DNA of 64,000 bases from Streptomyces rishiriensis (GTDB lineage Bacteria > Actinomycetota > Actinomycetes > Streptomycetales > Streptomycetaceae), in assembly GCF_030815485.1 (NCBI RefSeq), contig NZ_JAUSWV010000002.1, positions 5,394,001-5,458,000 of the forward strand, in the 5' to 3' direction. Both the position numbers and the translations under genes were made by a program. Under the pieces are notes generated by a model. It searched no databases, was not told the DNA's origin, and saw only the letters and a list, made by a program, of their open reading frames with translations. Below are positions 48,483 through 59,965 of this stretch, piece after piece. Each line of letters begins with the position of its first letter. Within the stretch, counting starts at the first letter, position 1.

Positions 48483-48740
48483 TCAGGTCGACGGCGGGCC
48501 GGGGTGCGAGCCGCCGGGGGGCCGGCCGCGACGGGGCATCGGCCCGGTGTCGCCGGGGAGCCGCCCGGCCTCCTTCAGCGCCTTGCGCAGCAGGAACTCG
48601 ATCTGCGCGTTCGCCGACCGCAGTTCGTCCGAGGCCCAGCGGGCCAGCGCGTCGTGGACCAGCGGATCCAGCCGCAGCAGCACCTGCTTGCGCTGCTGCG
48701 GCCGACGCTGGGGGGCCGGACCCCCGGCGGGATCACTCAC
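48483..48740 (-). CDS. Ribbon-helix-helix DNA-binding protein
   Basis: 85 residues. RKQVLLRLDPLVHDALARWASDELRSANAQIEFLLRKALKEAG is an Arc/CopG-type ribbon-helix-helix: one strand and two helices. A Pro/Gly/Arg-rich tail follows. The GTG at 48740 overlaps the stop of the SPFH gene (GTGA). The pair is probably autoregulated by the palindrome at 49746. A partner toxin is not evident. Confidence 0.82.
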   Translation of the reverse strand: MSDPAGGPAPQRRPQQRKQVLLRLDPLVHDALARWASDELRSANAQIEFLLRKALKEAGRLPGDTGPMPRRGRPPGGSHPGPPST

Positions 48741-49693
48741 TGGTAGAGGGTCCCGGTGTTCAGTACCGGCTGGGGCGCCCGGTCCCCGCACAGCACCACC
48801 ATCAGGTTGGACACCATCGCCGCCTTCCGCTCGTCGTCCAGCTCCACGATGCCCTTCTCGGCGATGCGCTGGAGTGCCGCCTCGACCATTCCCACGGCCC
48901 CGTCCACGATCTCCCGGCGTGCCGCGACCACGGCGCCCGCCTGCTGTCGCTGGAGCATCGCCGAGGCGATCTCGGGAGCGTACGCGAGGTGGGTGAAGCG
49001 GGACTCGATGATCCGGACGCCGGCCGCCTCCACGCGCGCGTGCAGCTCGATGGCGAGCTTCTCGGTGATCTCCTCGGCGTTGCCGCGCAGCGAGAGACCG
49101 CCCTCGTCGTGCGAGTCGTAGGGGTACTCGATGGCGATGTGCCGGACGGCCGCCTCGGTCTGGGTGGCGACGAACTCCAGGAAGTCGTCCACCTCGAAGC
49201 TGGCCTGCGCGGTGTCCCTCACGTTCCACACCACGACCGCGGCGAGTTCGATCGGGTTGCCGTACGCGTCGTTGACCTTCAGTACGGCCGTCTCGTGGTT
49301 GCGGACCCGGGTGGAGATCTTCTCGCGGGAGGTGAAGGGGTTCACCCAGCGCAGTCCGTCCTCGCGGATGGTGCCCCGGTAGCGGCCGAAGAGCTGCACC
49401 ACGCGGGCCTCGCCCGGCGACACCGTGTTCAGCCCGCACATCGCGAGGAACGCGGCGACGGCGACCAGGATGCCGACGGTGATCAGCGCCGCCTTGAGGC
49501 CGGTCGCGTCCACCTGGGAGCCGACGGCGACCATCCCGGCGCCGGTCAGCAGTCCCCCCAGTCCGAGCAGCAGCGCGAGTCCGCCGGCCACGCTGTGCGC
49601 GGGGAACTCGTGCACGCGCGGGGCGGGCATCTCCGGTGTGTCGACGGTGTCGACGGCGGCTTCGGTGGAAGCCGAGGGGTCGTGAGCGGACAT
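48737..49693 (-). CDS. SPFH/band-7 (stomatin/flotillin-like) membrane protein
   Basis: 318 residues: N-terminal acidic cytosolic part, a two-helix hairpin (VAGGLALLLGLGGLLTGAGMV and ALITVGILVAVAAFLAMCGLN, about 35-95) and an SPFH domain (VSPGEARVVQLFGRYRGTIREDGLRWVNPFTSREKISTRVRNHE through RIIESRFTHLAYAPEIASAMLQRQQAGAVVAARR). Scaffold protein of membrane microdomains. Start codon ATG. Cotranscribed with the ribbon-helix-helix gene. Confidence 0.93.
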   Translation of the reverse strand: MSAHDPSASTEAAVDTVDTPEMPAPRVHEFPAHSVAGGLALLLGLGGLLTGAGMVAVGSQVDATGLKAALITVGILVAVAAFLAMCGLNTVSPGEARVVQLFGRYRGTIREDGLRWVNPFTSREKISTRVRNHETAVLKVNDAYGNPIELAAVVVWNVRDTAQASFEVDDFLEFVATQTEAAVRHIAIEYPYDSHDEGGLSLRGNAEEITEKLAIELHARVEAAGVRIIESRFTHLAYAPEIASAMLQRQQAGAVVAARREIVDGAVGMVEAALQRIAEKGIVELDDERKAAMVSNLMVVLCGDRAPQPVLNTGTLYQ

Positions 49694-49745
49694 GGTGGGT
49701 CCCCGTTTCTCGACGCCGCCTGATTCAGTGATCGGCGGACTAGCT

Positions 49746-49759
49746 AAGTGATATCACTT
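49746..49759. promoter_or_regulatory. Perfect palindrome in the SPFH/RHH promoter
   Basis: AAGTGATATCACTT is a perfect 14-bp palindrome with flanking CT/TAG that nearly extends it. On the minus strand it overlaps a possible -10 region (a TTGCCG -35-like hexamer lies 16-18 bases upstream), 53 bases before the SPFH start. Short symmetric sites of this kind suit ribbon-helix-helix dimers, one of which is the second gene of the operon. Confidence 0.6.
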
Positions 49760-49973
49760 TAGCGCCTCGCGGCAACCCTGTGCCACTCTCGTACGTCGGA
49801 CTCGACGGGGACGTCCGGGCGGTTCCCCCGCGCGGGGTGCTGATTCTCACGCCCGGTGCGGACCGGACCGAGACCCTTTCGTCATAGACAGCGGTGTTAG
49901 CTTTCTGAGCTGACCTGCCCCTGCCCCCGGGCACTGGTGTGACTGCCGAGTAGGAAGCGGAGCGAGCGGACTC

Positions 49974-52418
49974 ATGGGACGAGCGGAAGAGAGACGAGCT
50001 CGACAGCGCGGTGGGCGCCGCGCGGCGCCCAGGGGCCGCTCGACGGAGCAGCCGGACTCGACGACCCACTCCAGGGCGGAGTCCGTGGCGACCGCCGAGA
50101 CGGAACGCGAGACCGCTCCCGCGACCGGGGGCCGCGCCGCCGCCCGCCGGGGCGCGAAGAAGAGCGGCAAGGGCCCCAAGGGCAAGGCCGGCAAGAAGGA
50201 CAAGAGCCTCATACGCCGGATCTTCACCTGGAAGAAGATCCTCGGCACCTTCCTCGGCCTGGTCGTGGCCGTCATCGGCGCCTTCCTCTGGCTGTACATG
50301 AGCACGCCGATCCCCGCGGGCAACCCCGACGCCAACCTCCAGAGCAACGTCTACGAGTACGACAACGGCGCGATCCTGGCCCGCGACGGTGAGGTCAACC
50401 GCGAGAACGTCGAACTCGCGAAGATCCCCAAAGAGGTCCAGCACACCTTCGTCGCCGCCGAGAACAAGTCCTTCTACACCGACGCCGGCGTCGACCTCAA
50501 GGGCACCACCCGCGGCATCCTCAACACCCTGATGGGCAAGGGCGCGCAGGGTGGTTCGACGATCACCCAGCAGTACGTCAAGAACTACTACCTGACCCAG
50601 GAACAGACCGTCACGCGCAAGCTGAAGGAACTGGTCATCTCCCTGAAGCTGGACCGGGAGAAGGACAAGGACTACATCCTGGCCGGTTACATCAACACCA
50701 GCTACTACGGCCGCGGCGCCTACGGCATCCAGGCGGCCGCCCAGGCCTACTACCGCGTCGACGCCGAGAAGCTGTCCGTCCCCCAGGGCGCCTACCTCGC
50801 CGCGCTGCTCCAGGCGCCCAGCCAGTACGACTGGGCCGTCGCCTCCGACACCGGCAAGAAGCTGGTCACGGCCCGCTGGAACTACGTCCTCGACAACATG
50901 GTCGAGAAGGACTGGCTGGACAAGAGCAAGCGCGACGCCATGACCTTCCCGGAGCCCAAGGACCCCAAGGCCGCGCCCGGCAAGGAGGGCCAGGTCGGCT
51001 ACCTCGTCGACGCGGCCAACACCGAACTGGCCAAGCAGCTGGTGGCCCAGGGCGTCGCCGACGACTACGAGTCGGGCATGGCCCTGGTCAGGCGAGGCGG
51101 CTGGAACATCGAGCTCAACATCGACAAGAAGAAGCAGAAGGCGCTCGAGACGGCCGTCAAGGAACAGCTGACCAGCAAGCTCGACAAGAAGAAGCGCCCG
51201 GTCGACGCGGACGTCCAGGCAGGCGCGGTGTCCGTGAACCCCAAGACGGGCGCCGTCGAGGCGATGTACGGCGGCACCAGCTACACCGACCACTACCTCA
51301 ACAACGCCACCCGCACCGACTACCAGCCCGCCTCCACCTTCAAGCCGGTCATCCTCGCCGCGGCCTTCGACGAGGACGCCAAGACGCAGGACGGCGACCA
51401 GATCACCGCCGACACGATCTACGACGGCACCAGCAAGCGGCCGGTCGTCGGCAGCGACATCGGCTTCGCCCCGGAGAACGAGGACGACCAGGACTACGGC
51501 GACGTCACCGTCCAGACGGCGCTGAACAAGTCCATCAACTCAGTCTTCGCGCAGATGGGCGTCGACGTCGGCATGCCCGAGGTGCTGAAGGTCGCGGCCA
51601 ACCTCGGCATGGACACCGCGGACCTCAAGGCCGTGCCCGCCCAGACCCTCGGCACCATGGGCGCGAGCCCCCTCCAGATGGCCGGGGTCTACGCCACCCT
51701 CGACAACCACGGCAGGCAGGTCACCCCGGCGCTCATCAAGTCGGCGGAGAACAGCGCCCACCCGACGTTCAAGCACACCGACCCCATCGGGGGACAGGTC
51801 ATCAGCCGCGAGGCCGCCGACTCCGTCACCTCGGTGCTCACCGGCGTGGTCGACGACGGCACGGCGAGGAAGTCCGTACGGGACAACCCGCTGCGCAAGG
51901 GCCAGAAGGTCGCGGGCAAGACGGGCACCTCCGACAACAACAAGTCGGCCTGGTTCACCGGCTACACCCCCGACCTGGTCACCTCGGTCGGCCTCTTCGG
52001 CGAGTCCGCGAAGGCCCCCCACCCCCAGGTCCCGCTGACCGGCGCGACGAACGGCCTGACCTCGGACGCGGGCCGGGTCAACGGTGGTGGCTTCCCGGCG
52101 CAGATCTGGGCGGCGTACACCTTCGGCGTCTCCACCGAGGTCAGCAAGTTCGACCTGGAGACCGACCAGGGCGCGGCGGTCCGGACCGCGTCGCCTTCCC
52201 CCTCCACGTCGCCGTCACCGTCCTCCTCCCCGTCCTCGTCCCCGTCGACGAGTTCGTCACCGTCCTCCTCTCCGTCGACGAGTTCGTCCCCGTCCTCGTC
52301 GTCGAAGCCGAGCACGTCCGCGTCCAGCACCCCGACGGGCGACACGTCGACGGAACCGAGCACGGACGACCCGTCGACCGAGCCGGCGGATCCTGAGGAT
52401 CCGCTCTTCGGCCAGTAG
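49974..52418 (+). CDS. Class A penicillin-binding protein (transglycosylase-transpeptidase)
   Basis: 814 residues: a basic cytosolic tail (1-90), one membrane helix (KKILGTFLGLVVAVIGAFLWLYM), a GT51 domain (FVAAENKSFYTDAGVD, where the catalytic Glu is kept but the usual ED is EN; GGSTITQQYVKNYYL) and a transpeptidase domain with Ser454 in ASTFKP, the SIN motif in NKSINSVF and Lys649 in GKTGTSDN. The last 90 residues are Ser/Pro/Thr-rich repeats. Builds and cross-links peptidoglycan. Divergent from the SPFH operon; the 280-base gap between them holds the operator above. Confidence 0.95.
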   Translation: MGRAEERRARQRGGRRAAPRGRSTEQPDSTTHSRAESVATAETERETAPATGGRAAARRGAKKSGKGPKGKAGKKDKSLIRRIFTWKKILGTFLGLVVAVIGAFLWLYMSTPIPAGNPDANLQSNVYEYDNGAILARDGEVNRENVELAKIPKEVQHTFVAAENKSFYTDAGVDLKGTTRGILNTLMGKGAQGGSTITQQYVKNYYLTQEQTVTRKLKELVISLKLDREKDKDYILAGYINTSYYGRGAYGIQAAAQAYYRVDAEKLSVPQGAYLAALLQAPSQYDWAVASDTGKKLVTARWNYVLDNMVEKDWLDKSKRDAMTFPEPKDPKAAPGKEGQVGYLVDAANTELAKQLVAQGVADDYESGMALVRRGGWNIELNIDKKKQKALETAVKEQLTSKLDKKKRPVDADVQAGAVSVNPKTGAVEAMYGGTSYTDHYLNNATRTDYQPASTFKPVILAAAFDEDAKTQDGDQITADTIYDGTSKRPVVGSDIGFAPENEDDQDYGDVTVQTALNKSINSVFAQMGVDVGMPEVLKVAANLGMDTADLKAVPAQTLGTMGASPLQMAGVYATLDNHGRQVTPALIKSAENSAHPTFKHTDPIGGQVISREAADSVTSVLTGVVDDGTARKSVRDNPLRKGQKVAGKTGTSDNNKSAWFTGYTPDLVTSVGLFGESAKAPHPQVPLTGATNGLTSDAGRVNGGGFPAQIWAAYTFGVSTEVSKFDLETDQGAAVRTASPSPSTSPSPSSSPSSSPSTSSSPSSSPSTSSSPSSSSKPSTSASSTPTGDTSTEPSTDDPSTEPADPEDPLFGQ

Positions 52419-52435
52419 GCCACCGGCAGAAACAG

Positions 52436-52473
52436 CGGAGGGGGCGCCCGGAGATCTCCGGGCGCCCCCTCCG
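52436..52473. terminator. 38-bp perfect palindrome between convergent genes
   Basis: Two perfectly complementary 19-base halves meet at AGATCT with no unpaired loop beyond the turn. Located 17 bases after the penicillin-binding protein stop and 19 before the phosphatase stop; bidirectional terminator. Confidence 0.8.
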
Positions 52474-52492
52474 CGCGCTTCCTTCGCTTCCC

Positions 52493-54643
52493 TCAGCTCC
52501 GGTTCAACTCGAACCAGACCACCTTGCCGGTGCTGAGCCGGGTGGCCCCCCACCGCCGCGCCAGCCGGTTCACCAGATACAGGCCGCGGCCGCCCTCGTC
52601 GGTCGCCCGGGCCTGCCGCAGCCGAGGCAGCTGCGGCACGTCGTCGCCGACCTCGCACCGCAGCACGTCCGTCCGCAGCAACCGCAGGGTCACCGGCCGC
52701 GAGGCGTACCGCACCGCGTTCGTGACGACCTCACTGACCAGCAGCTCGACGGAGTCGGTCATGTCCTCCATCCCCCAGCGGGACAGCGCCCGCCGGGCCA
52801 GCCGGCGGGCCCGGCCGGGCGCCGCGTCCTCCGGCTCGAGGAACCAGTACGCCACGTCGCTCGGCGCGATCCCGTCGAAGCGGGCGGCGAGCAGCGCGAT
52901 GTCGTCGTCCCGGTCGCCCGGGCCGAGCATGTCGAGCACCTCGTCGCACAGGGCCTCGAGCGGCGGCGGATGATCGGGCCCGGTCAGCTGGGCGGTCGCG
53001 GCGAGCTTCTCCCGCAGCTGCTCTATGCCGGTCGCCACGTCCCGCAGCCGGGACTCCACCAGGCCGTCGGTGTACAGCAGCAGTGTCGCCCCGGCCGGGG
53101 CGTCGAGCTCCACCGCCTCGAAGTCGACCCCGCCCACGCCGATCGGCGCGCCCGGCGGCACCCGCAGCACCTCGGCCCGGCCGCCCAGGTGCAGCAGGAT
53201 GGGCGGGGGATGACCCGCGTTGGCGATGGTGATGCGGTGCGACACCGGGTCGTACACGGCGTACAGGCAGGTCGCCATGCGGTCGGTGCCCAGCCGTTGC
53301 GCCTGCTCGTCGAGATGGTGCAGCACCTCCTCCGGAGGCAGGTCCAGGCCGGCGAGGGTCTGGGCCGTCGTCCGCAGCTGCCCCATGATGGCCGCCGACG
53401 TCATGGAGTGCCCCATGACGTCGCCCACCACCAGCGCCACCCGGCTGCCCGGCAGCGGGATGGCGTCGTACCAGTCCCCGCCGACCCGCGCGGTCTCGGC
53501 CGCGGGCAGGTACCGCGAGGCCAGCCGCACGCCCGTGGGGCGCGGCAGGGTCTCCGGCAGCATCGTGCGCTGCAACTCGTCGGCGATGTACGCCTCACGG
53601 TCGTACAGCACCGCCTTGTCGATGCCCAGAGCGCTGTGGGTGGCGAGCTGGGCGGCCACCAGCAGGTCGTCGTTCTCGAACGGGATGCGTTCCGGGCGGC
53701 GCAGGAACACCGCGGCGCCGATCACCCGGCGGCGGCCCCGCAACGGGGCCAGGACGGCCCGCTGACCGCTCGGGACGGCCAGCGTGCTGTCCTCGCCCAG
53801 CAGTTCGGGCAGCGCGGCGCGTGCGGCCGGATGGTCGGCGAACACCGGACGCACCCCGCGCAGCACCTCCGCGAGCGCCCCGCCGGGCCGTACCTCGCAC
53901 AGCTCGGCGACCGCCGCCGACAGCTCGGCGGTCAGCTCGCCCGGTTCCGGCGGAGGCAGGGCCAGCGCCGCGAAGCCGGTATCGGTGTCCCGTTCCTCCG
54001 GAATGCGGTCGGTGCGCCGCAGCCGCAGCATGATGCGGTCCGCCGCGGGCCGTTCGTCACCCACGGGCAGCGGATCGCGCAGATAGACGAGGATCGCGTC
54101 GGAGAAGGTCGGCACGGTGGCCCGGCACAGCCCCATCACGATCTCGTCCAGGTCCAGCCCGCGGGCGATCCGCCGGGTCGCGGCGCCCACGAAGCGCAGC
54201 CGGTCGCCGTCCCGCCGCATCGGCGTGGGCCGGCCCGGCGTCAGTGCCCCTCCGGCCCGCCGGTCCTGCCCGTCCGGCCCCCGCTCCGGGCGCGCGTCGG
54301 TGCCCGGCTGCGCAGGGATGGACTCGGGAGCCGGACGCGGCCGGTGGTCCCCCACGCCGGGCTTGGCCCGCGCGGGAGGCGCCCCCATCGCCTCGTCGGA
54401 CGCCGACGGCTGGGAGTGCTCGGTGCCGGAACCTGCCTCCGAGCCGGTCGCATCCATTCCCGTGGCTCCCTGGCCGCCCATGCCACCCTTTCCGCCCGTG
54501 CCGCGCGACGTCGTCGTACCCGAGGCATCGGGCGGTAAGGCGGACGGGCCCGGAGCCGGCGCCTGGGTATGCAGCAGTGCCCCACGGGGGTCCGTGGGGT
54601 CGACGCCCTGGGGGCGTTCGTAGGAGGTGGGCTGCTCCGTCAC
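52493..54643 (-). CDS. SpoIIE-type PP2C phosphatase with GAF and HATPase domains
   Basis: 716 residues: a disordered Pro/Gly-rich N-terminus (1-145), a GAF-like sensor domain (about 150-340), a SpoIIE/PP2C phosphatase domain (about 355-570; RYLPAAETARVGGDWYDAIPLPG, VVGDVMGHSM, IANAGHPPPIL, LLYTDGLVE with metal-binding Asp residues) and a C-terminal HATPase_c domain (ELLVSEVVTNAVRYAS, EGGRGLYLVNRLA). The last resembles RsbW-like anti-sigma kinases. It probably controls an anti-anti-sigma partner elsewhere. GTG start. A GGGTAT element at 54708-54713 on the minus strand lies upstream. Confidence 0.92.
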   Translation of the reverse strand: MTEQPTSYERPQGVDPTDPRGALLHTQAPAPGPSALPPDASGTTTSRGTGGKGGMGGQGATGMDATGSEAGSGTEHSQPSASDEAMGAPPARAKPGVGDHRPRPAPESIPAQPGTDARPERGPDGQDRRAGGALTPGRPTPMRRDGDRLRFVGAATRRIARGLDLDEIVMGLCRATVPTFSDAILVYLRDPLPVGDERPAADRIMLRLRRTDRIPEERDTDTGFAALALPPPEPGELTAELSAAVAELCEVRPGGALAEVLRGVRPVFADHPAARAALPELLGEDSTLAVPSGQRAVLAPLRGRRRVIGAAVFLRRPERIPFENDDLLVAAQLATHSALGIDKAVLYDREAYIADELQRTMLPETLPRPTGVRLASRYLPAAETARVGGDWYDAIPLPGSRVALVVGDVMGHSMTSAAIMGQLRTTAQTLAGLDLPPEEVLHHLDEQAQRLGTDRMATCLYAVYDPVSHRITIANAGHPPPILLHLGGRAEVLRVPPGAPIGVGGVDFEAVELDAPAGATLLLYTDGLVESRLRDVATGIEQLREKLAATAQLTGPDHPPPLEALCDEVLDMLGPGDRDDDIALLAARFDGIAPSDVAYWFLEPEDAAPGRARRLARRALSRWGMEDMTDSVELLVSEVVTNAVRYASRPVTLRLLRTDVLRCEVGDDVPQLPRLRQARATDEGGRGLYLVNRLARRWGATRLSTGKVVWFELNRS

Positions 54644-54959
54644 GCGTGTCGAATCCGTCCGTCCGGGGCTGCGCGCCGCGCGCGCAGTTGGTCCCGCAGG
54701 AAACCCGATACCCGGAATACGTGCCCCCGGAACGGAATTCCCGCGTGGTCAGAGGTTGTTCCTGTGCCGCCGGCGGACCGCGCGCGGCCCCGGGGGCCGA
54801 CGTCGGGCATCCCGCCGGTGTTGCCCTCGTACCCCTCGCTCACGTGCTGCCGCCCCTCGGTGACGTTCGGTCAGGCCCGGTGTCCGTTCCGGGAGTTACT
54901 GCCAGCGTGCCTTGCGGAGGACGATCCTACGTTTGTTGCCCGGGGGCGCATCAAGGGTC

Positions 54960-55652
54960 TCATGTGGACAGGTGCGCGGGCGTACGGTCCCAGTCCTCCG
55001 GCAGCAACGGTACGGCCCAGGAGGGATCCGGGCGCCAGTTCTGCCAGCCCTCGCTGAACGGAGGACCCCATGCGCGGATCACCTCCACCGCCCTGCTGCC
55101 CGCCTCCCGCACCTGTTCCGCGACCGCCCGGTCCATCAGCCCGTCCTGCTGGGCCTGCGCGAACTCGTCCTCGTCGCGCAGACCCCAACTGCGGTCCGGG
55201 TAGACGCAGATGTCCAGGAAGTGGTCCTCGGAGTCCACCCCGCCGTCCCAACGGACCAGAGGCGTCTCCAGGTTGACGTACCAGTTCTTGAACTGCCAGC
55301 CCGGGTCCCAGAACAGCCACACCGACCACGGCTCACCGGGCCGGGCCACCTTCAGCACCCCGGTGCCGAGCCAGTGGCCCCGCGCAACGGTACGCGGCTT
55401 GGTGTACCGGGTGCGCAGCGGCTCCTGGTGCGGCGGGGTGCCGTCGGCGAGCACCGGCTTGACGCACTCCGTGCCCGGGGCCAGCCACACGGCGAGCAGT
55501 TCCTCGTCGTCCCGTACGACGGTGACCGGGCGGGCGATGTGGAAGTTCACCCCGCCGTTCTCCCGGTAGCGCCACAGGATCCGGCTCCCCGGCTCCCAGA
55601 AGTCCGCCGCACCGCCAGTTCCCACGCGTCTCACCGCTCCACCGTCTGCCAT
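54960..55652 (-). CDS. DUF402 (FomD-like) protein
   Basis: 230 residues of the DUF402 beta-barrel family, metal-dependent phosphohydrolases acting on nucleotide diphosphates in known cases. Visible are FWEPGSRILWRYRENG, GTGVLKVARPGEPWSVWLFW, FKNWYVNLETPLVRW and GVDSEDHFLDICVYPDRSWGLRDEDEF, whose acidic residues form the metal site. C-terminal helices follow. The 316-base gap 54644-54959 before it (toward the phosphatase) shows no gene. Confidence 0.87.
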   Translation of the reverse strand: MADGGAVRRVGTGGAADFWEPGSRILWRYRENGGVNFHIARPVTVVRDDEELLAVWLAPGTECVKPVLADGTPPHQEPLRTRYTKPRTVARGHWLGTGVLKVARPGEPWSVWLFWDPGWQFKNWYVNLETPLVRWDGGVDSEDHFLDICVYPDRSWGLRDEDEFAQAQQDGLMDRAVAEQVREAGSRAVEVIRAWGPPFSEGWQNWRPDPSWAVPLLPEDWDRTPAHLST

Positions 55653-55735
55653 GCACAGATATTAGGTGCCATGGGCATACGACGCTGCGGCGCGCGTCAC
55701 GGTTCTCACGCCGGGGCGCGAAAGCCGACGAGCGT

Positions 55736-57122
55736 TCACGGGCGTGTCATCCGCAGGACATCCAGGGCCTCGTCGAGCTGCCCGACCGTCAGATCGCCGC
55801 GCTCCACGTACCCGCCGTCCAGCACCACCTGCCGGATCGTCCGCCGCTCCGCCAGCGCCTTCTTGGCCACCTTCGCGGCCTCCTCGTACCCGATGTACTT
55901 GTTCAGCGGCGTGACCACCGACGGCGAGGACTCGGCGTACTCCCGGGCGCGTTCGCGGTGCGCCACGATCCCGTCGACGGTCCGGTCCGCGAGCAGCCGG
56001 GACACGTTGGCGAGCAGCCGGATCGACTCGAGCACGTTCTTGGCGATCACCGGCAGCATCACGTTGAGCTCGAAGTTGCCCGCCGCGCCCGCCGTGGCCA
56101 CGGTCGCGTCGTTCCCGACGACCTGCGCGGCGACCATCAGCACGGCCTCCGGGATCACCGGGTTGACCTTGCCGGGCATGATCGAGGAGCCGGGCTGGAG
56201 GTCGGGCAGCGAGATCTCCGCGAGGCCGGTGCGCGGACCGGAGGCCATCCACCGCAGATCGTTGGCGATCTTCGTGAGGCTCACGGCGACGGTCCGCAGC
56301 TGTCCGCTGGTCTCCACGACCCCGTCCCCGCGCGCCCTGCGCCTCGAAGTGGTCGCGCGCCTCGGTCAGCGGCAGCCCGGTGGCACGGGCGACCTCCTCG
56401 ATGACGGCAGCCGAGAACCCGGGCGGCGTGTTGATGCCGGTGCCGACCGCGGTACCGCCCAGCGGCAGTTCGGCGAGCCGGGGGAGCGAGGAGTCGAGCC
56501 GCTCCACGCCGTACCGCACCTGGGCGGCGTACCCGCCGAACTCCTGGCCCAGCGTCACGGGCGTGGCGTCCATCAGATGAGTGCGCCCCGCCTTCACCAC
56601 GTCGGCGAACTCCGCGGACTTGCGCTCCAGGGCCGCCGCCAGATGCTCCAGGGCGGGGATCAGATCGCGGGTGACGGCGGCGGTGGCCGCGATGTGCAGG
56701 GACGAGGGGAAGACGTCGTTGGAGGACTGGGAGGCGTTGACGTGGTCGTTGGGGTGCACGGGCCGGCCCAGACGCTCGGTGGCGAGCGTGGCGACCACCT
56801 CGTTGGTGTTCATGTTGGACGAGGTGCCGGACCCGGTCTGGAACACGTCCACCGGGAAGTGCTCGTCCCACCGGCCCTCGGCGACCTCCGCGGCCGCCTC
56901 CTGGATGGCGTCGGCGATGTCCGCGTCGACCACCCCGAGCCGCGCGTTCACCTTCGCCGCGGCCCCCTTGATCCGCGCCAGCGCCTCGATGTGCGCACGC
57001 TCGATGCGCTGTCCCGAGACGGGGAAGTTCTCGACGGCGCGCTGTGTCTGGGCCCGCCACTTGGCTTCCGCCGGGACGCGTACCTCACCCATGGAGTCGT
57101 GCTCGATCCGGTATTCGCTCAT
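55736..57122 (-). pseudogene. fumC: Class II fumarate hydratase, frameshifted
   Basis: The first frame encodes residues 1-264 (GTSSNMNTNEVV, HPNDHVNASQSSNDVFPSS, AGRTHLMDATPVTLGQEF, TGINTPPGF), ending EAQGAR; the rest (ETSGQLRTVAVSLTKIANDLRW, the signature GSSIMPGKVNPVIPE, to the end) continues in another frame. The span is 1387 bases, 3 x 462 + 1. One extra G in the GGGG run (forward-strand CCCC at 56326-56329) restores EAQGARDGVVETSGQ. Otherwise full length with all catalytic residues. A homopolymer sequencing error is quite possible. If real, the class I enzyme next door would cover fumarase. Confidence 0.88.
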
Positions 57123-57264
57123 GTCCGGTACAGCGATCGGGACGGCCGCAATGTTCCGCGCGCTCGGCCGTCCGGATGGCGTCGGACAGGCGCCCCGGGG
57201 CGCGACCCCCGGGGACGGGGAGGGGCGGCGGAGGCGAGGGCACTCCCCGGCCGCCCCGAAGGCC

Positions 57265-58932
<1,668 letters not shown>

Positions 58933-59098
58933 CGGTGCCCATTCCTCACTCGACGGACGCGACCGCCTCCATCGGCGGGCGCTCACCAGCGTAGAACCTG
59001 CCGCTGACAACGAGCTTGTGAGGTAGGGCTCAGTTCGGCGGCCACCCGTCTCGGAGGGAGGGGTATCGCGATCTATCGTGTGTGGGTACGCTGCTCTC

Positions 59099-59785
59099 GT
59101 GGACCTTCACCAGCAGACCGCAGCCCCCGCGCCGGCCGCGGAGTTGCGCGCCTCGGACGCCGACCGTGACCGTATCGCCGACATGCTCCGCGAGGCCCTC
59201 GCGGAGGGCAGGCTGACCGCCGACGAGCACGCCGAGCGCGTCGAGGCGGTACTGGCCGCCAAGACGGTCGGCGAGCTGGAGGTCTTCGTCCGGGACCTGC
59301 CCGCCGCGCACGAGCGGCGCGCGGCCCCCAGCTCCGCTCCCAGCCGCCCCACCGCGGGCGCGATCCCCGCCGACCCCGACGACAACGTGGTCGCGGTCTT
59401 CAGCAGCGCCGTCCGCAGGGGCCGTTGGCGCGCGGGCCGCCGTATCCACGCCTACGCGGTCTTCGGCACCGTGGAGATCGACCTCACCGAGGCGCTCTTC
59501 GAGTACCAGCAGGTCGTGATCAAGGCGCTCTCGGTCTTCGGCAACGTCGAGGTCCGCGTCCCGGAGAACGTCTCGCTGCGCGGCACCGGCGGCGCGGTAC
59601 TGGGCAACTTCGAGGTGGACGCGCTCGATTCGCCGCAGCCGGACGCCCCGGTGGTCTACGTCGACGGCTGGGCGGTGCTGGGCAACATCGAGGGCCGGCC
59701 GAAGCGGGGCAAGCTCGTCGCGGACATCCTCGACCGGGTCCAGCACAAGGTCGACAGGAGTCTGCGCAAGCACCTGAACCGTTGA
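59099..59785 (+). CDS. DUF1707 protein with LiaF-like C-terminal repeats
   Basis: 228 residues. DUF1707 (about 18-70; LRASDADRDRIADMLREALAEGRLTADEHAERV) and a LiaF/bactofilin-like beta repeat region (AVFGTVEIDL, SVFGNVEVRVP, AVLGNFEVDAL, AVLGNIEGRPKRGK). Probably a cytosolic face or envelope-stress protein without membrane helix. The GTG at 59099 is preferred: TACGCT (59087-59092) ends 6 bases before it, as for a leaderless message. Divergent from the class I fumarase gene. Confidence 0.87.
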   Translation: MDLHQQTAAPAPAAELRASDADRDRIADMLREALAEGRLTADEHAERVEAVLAAKTVGELEVFVRDLPAAHERRAAPSSAPSRPTAGAIPADPDDNVVAVFSSAVRRGRWRAGRRIHAYAVFGTVEIDLTEALFEYQQVVIKALSVFGNVEVRVPENVSLRGTGGAVLGNFEVDALDSPQPDAPVVYVDGWAVLGNIEGRPKRGKLVADILDRVQHKVDRSLRKHLNR

Positions 59786-59965
59786 CGGTCGTGGAGTCCG
59801 CGGCGCGGCCGTGGCGGGCCGGGCCCGGTGGAGCGGCCGTGGCGGCGTCGTGCCGGGGGTCTCCGCGGCCACGGTGGTCGGGAACTCAGTGCATAGGCGC
59901 GCGCACAGCGGGTAGGCCTTGCTGCATCGTCTCTCGCTCGCGAAGCCGTCGTCAGGAGTAGACCC

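Noticed and set aside
52970..54538. 522-codon plus-strand ORF opposite the SpoIIE phosphatase
   Set aside because: Shadow; the minus strand has complete PP2C and HATPase motifs.
54700..54760. Sigma-B-type promoter for the phosphatase gene (GTTC-N16-GGGTAT on minus)
   Set aside because: The -10 half is good but the -35 half does not fit GNNT at the accepted spacing; too weak to annotate.
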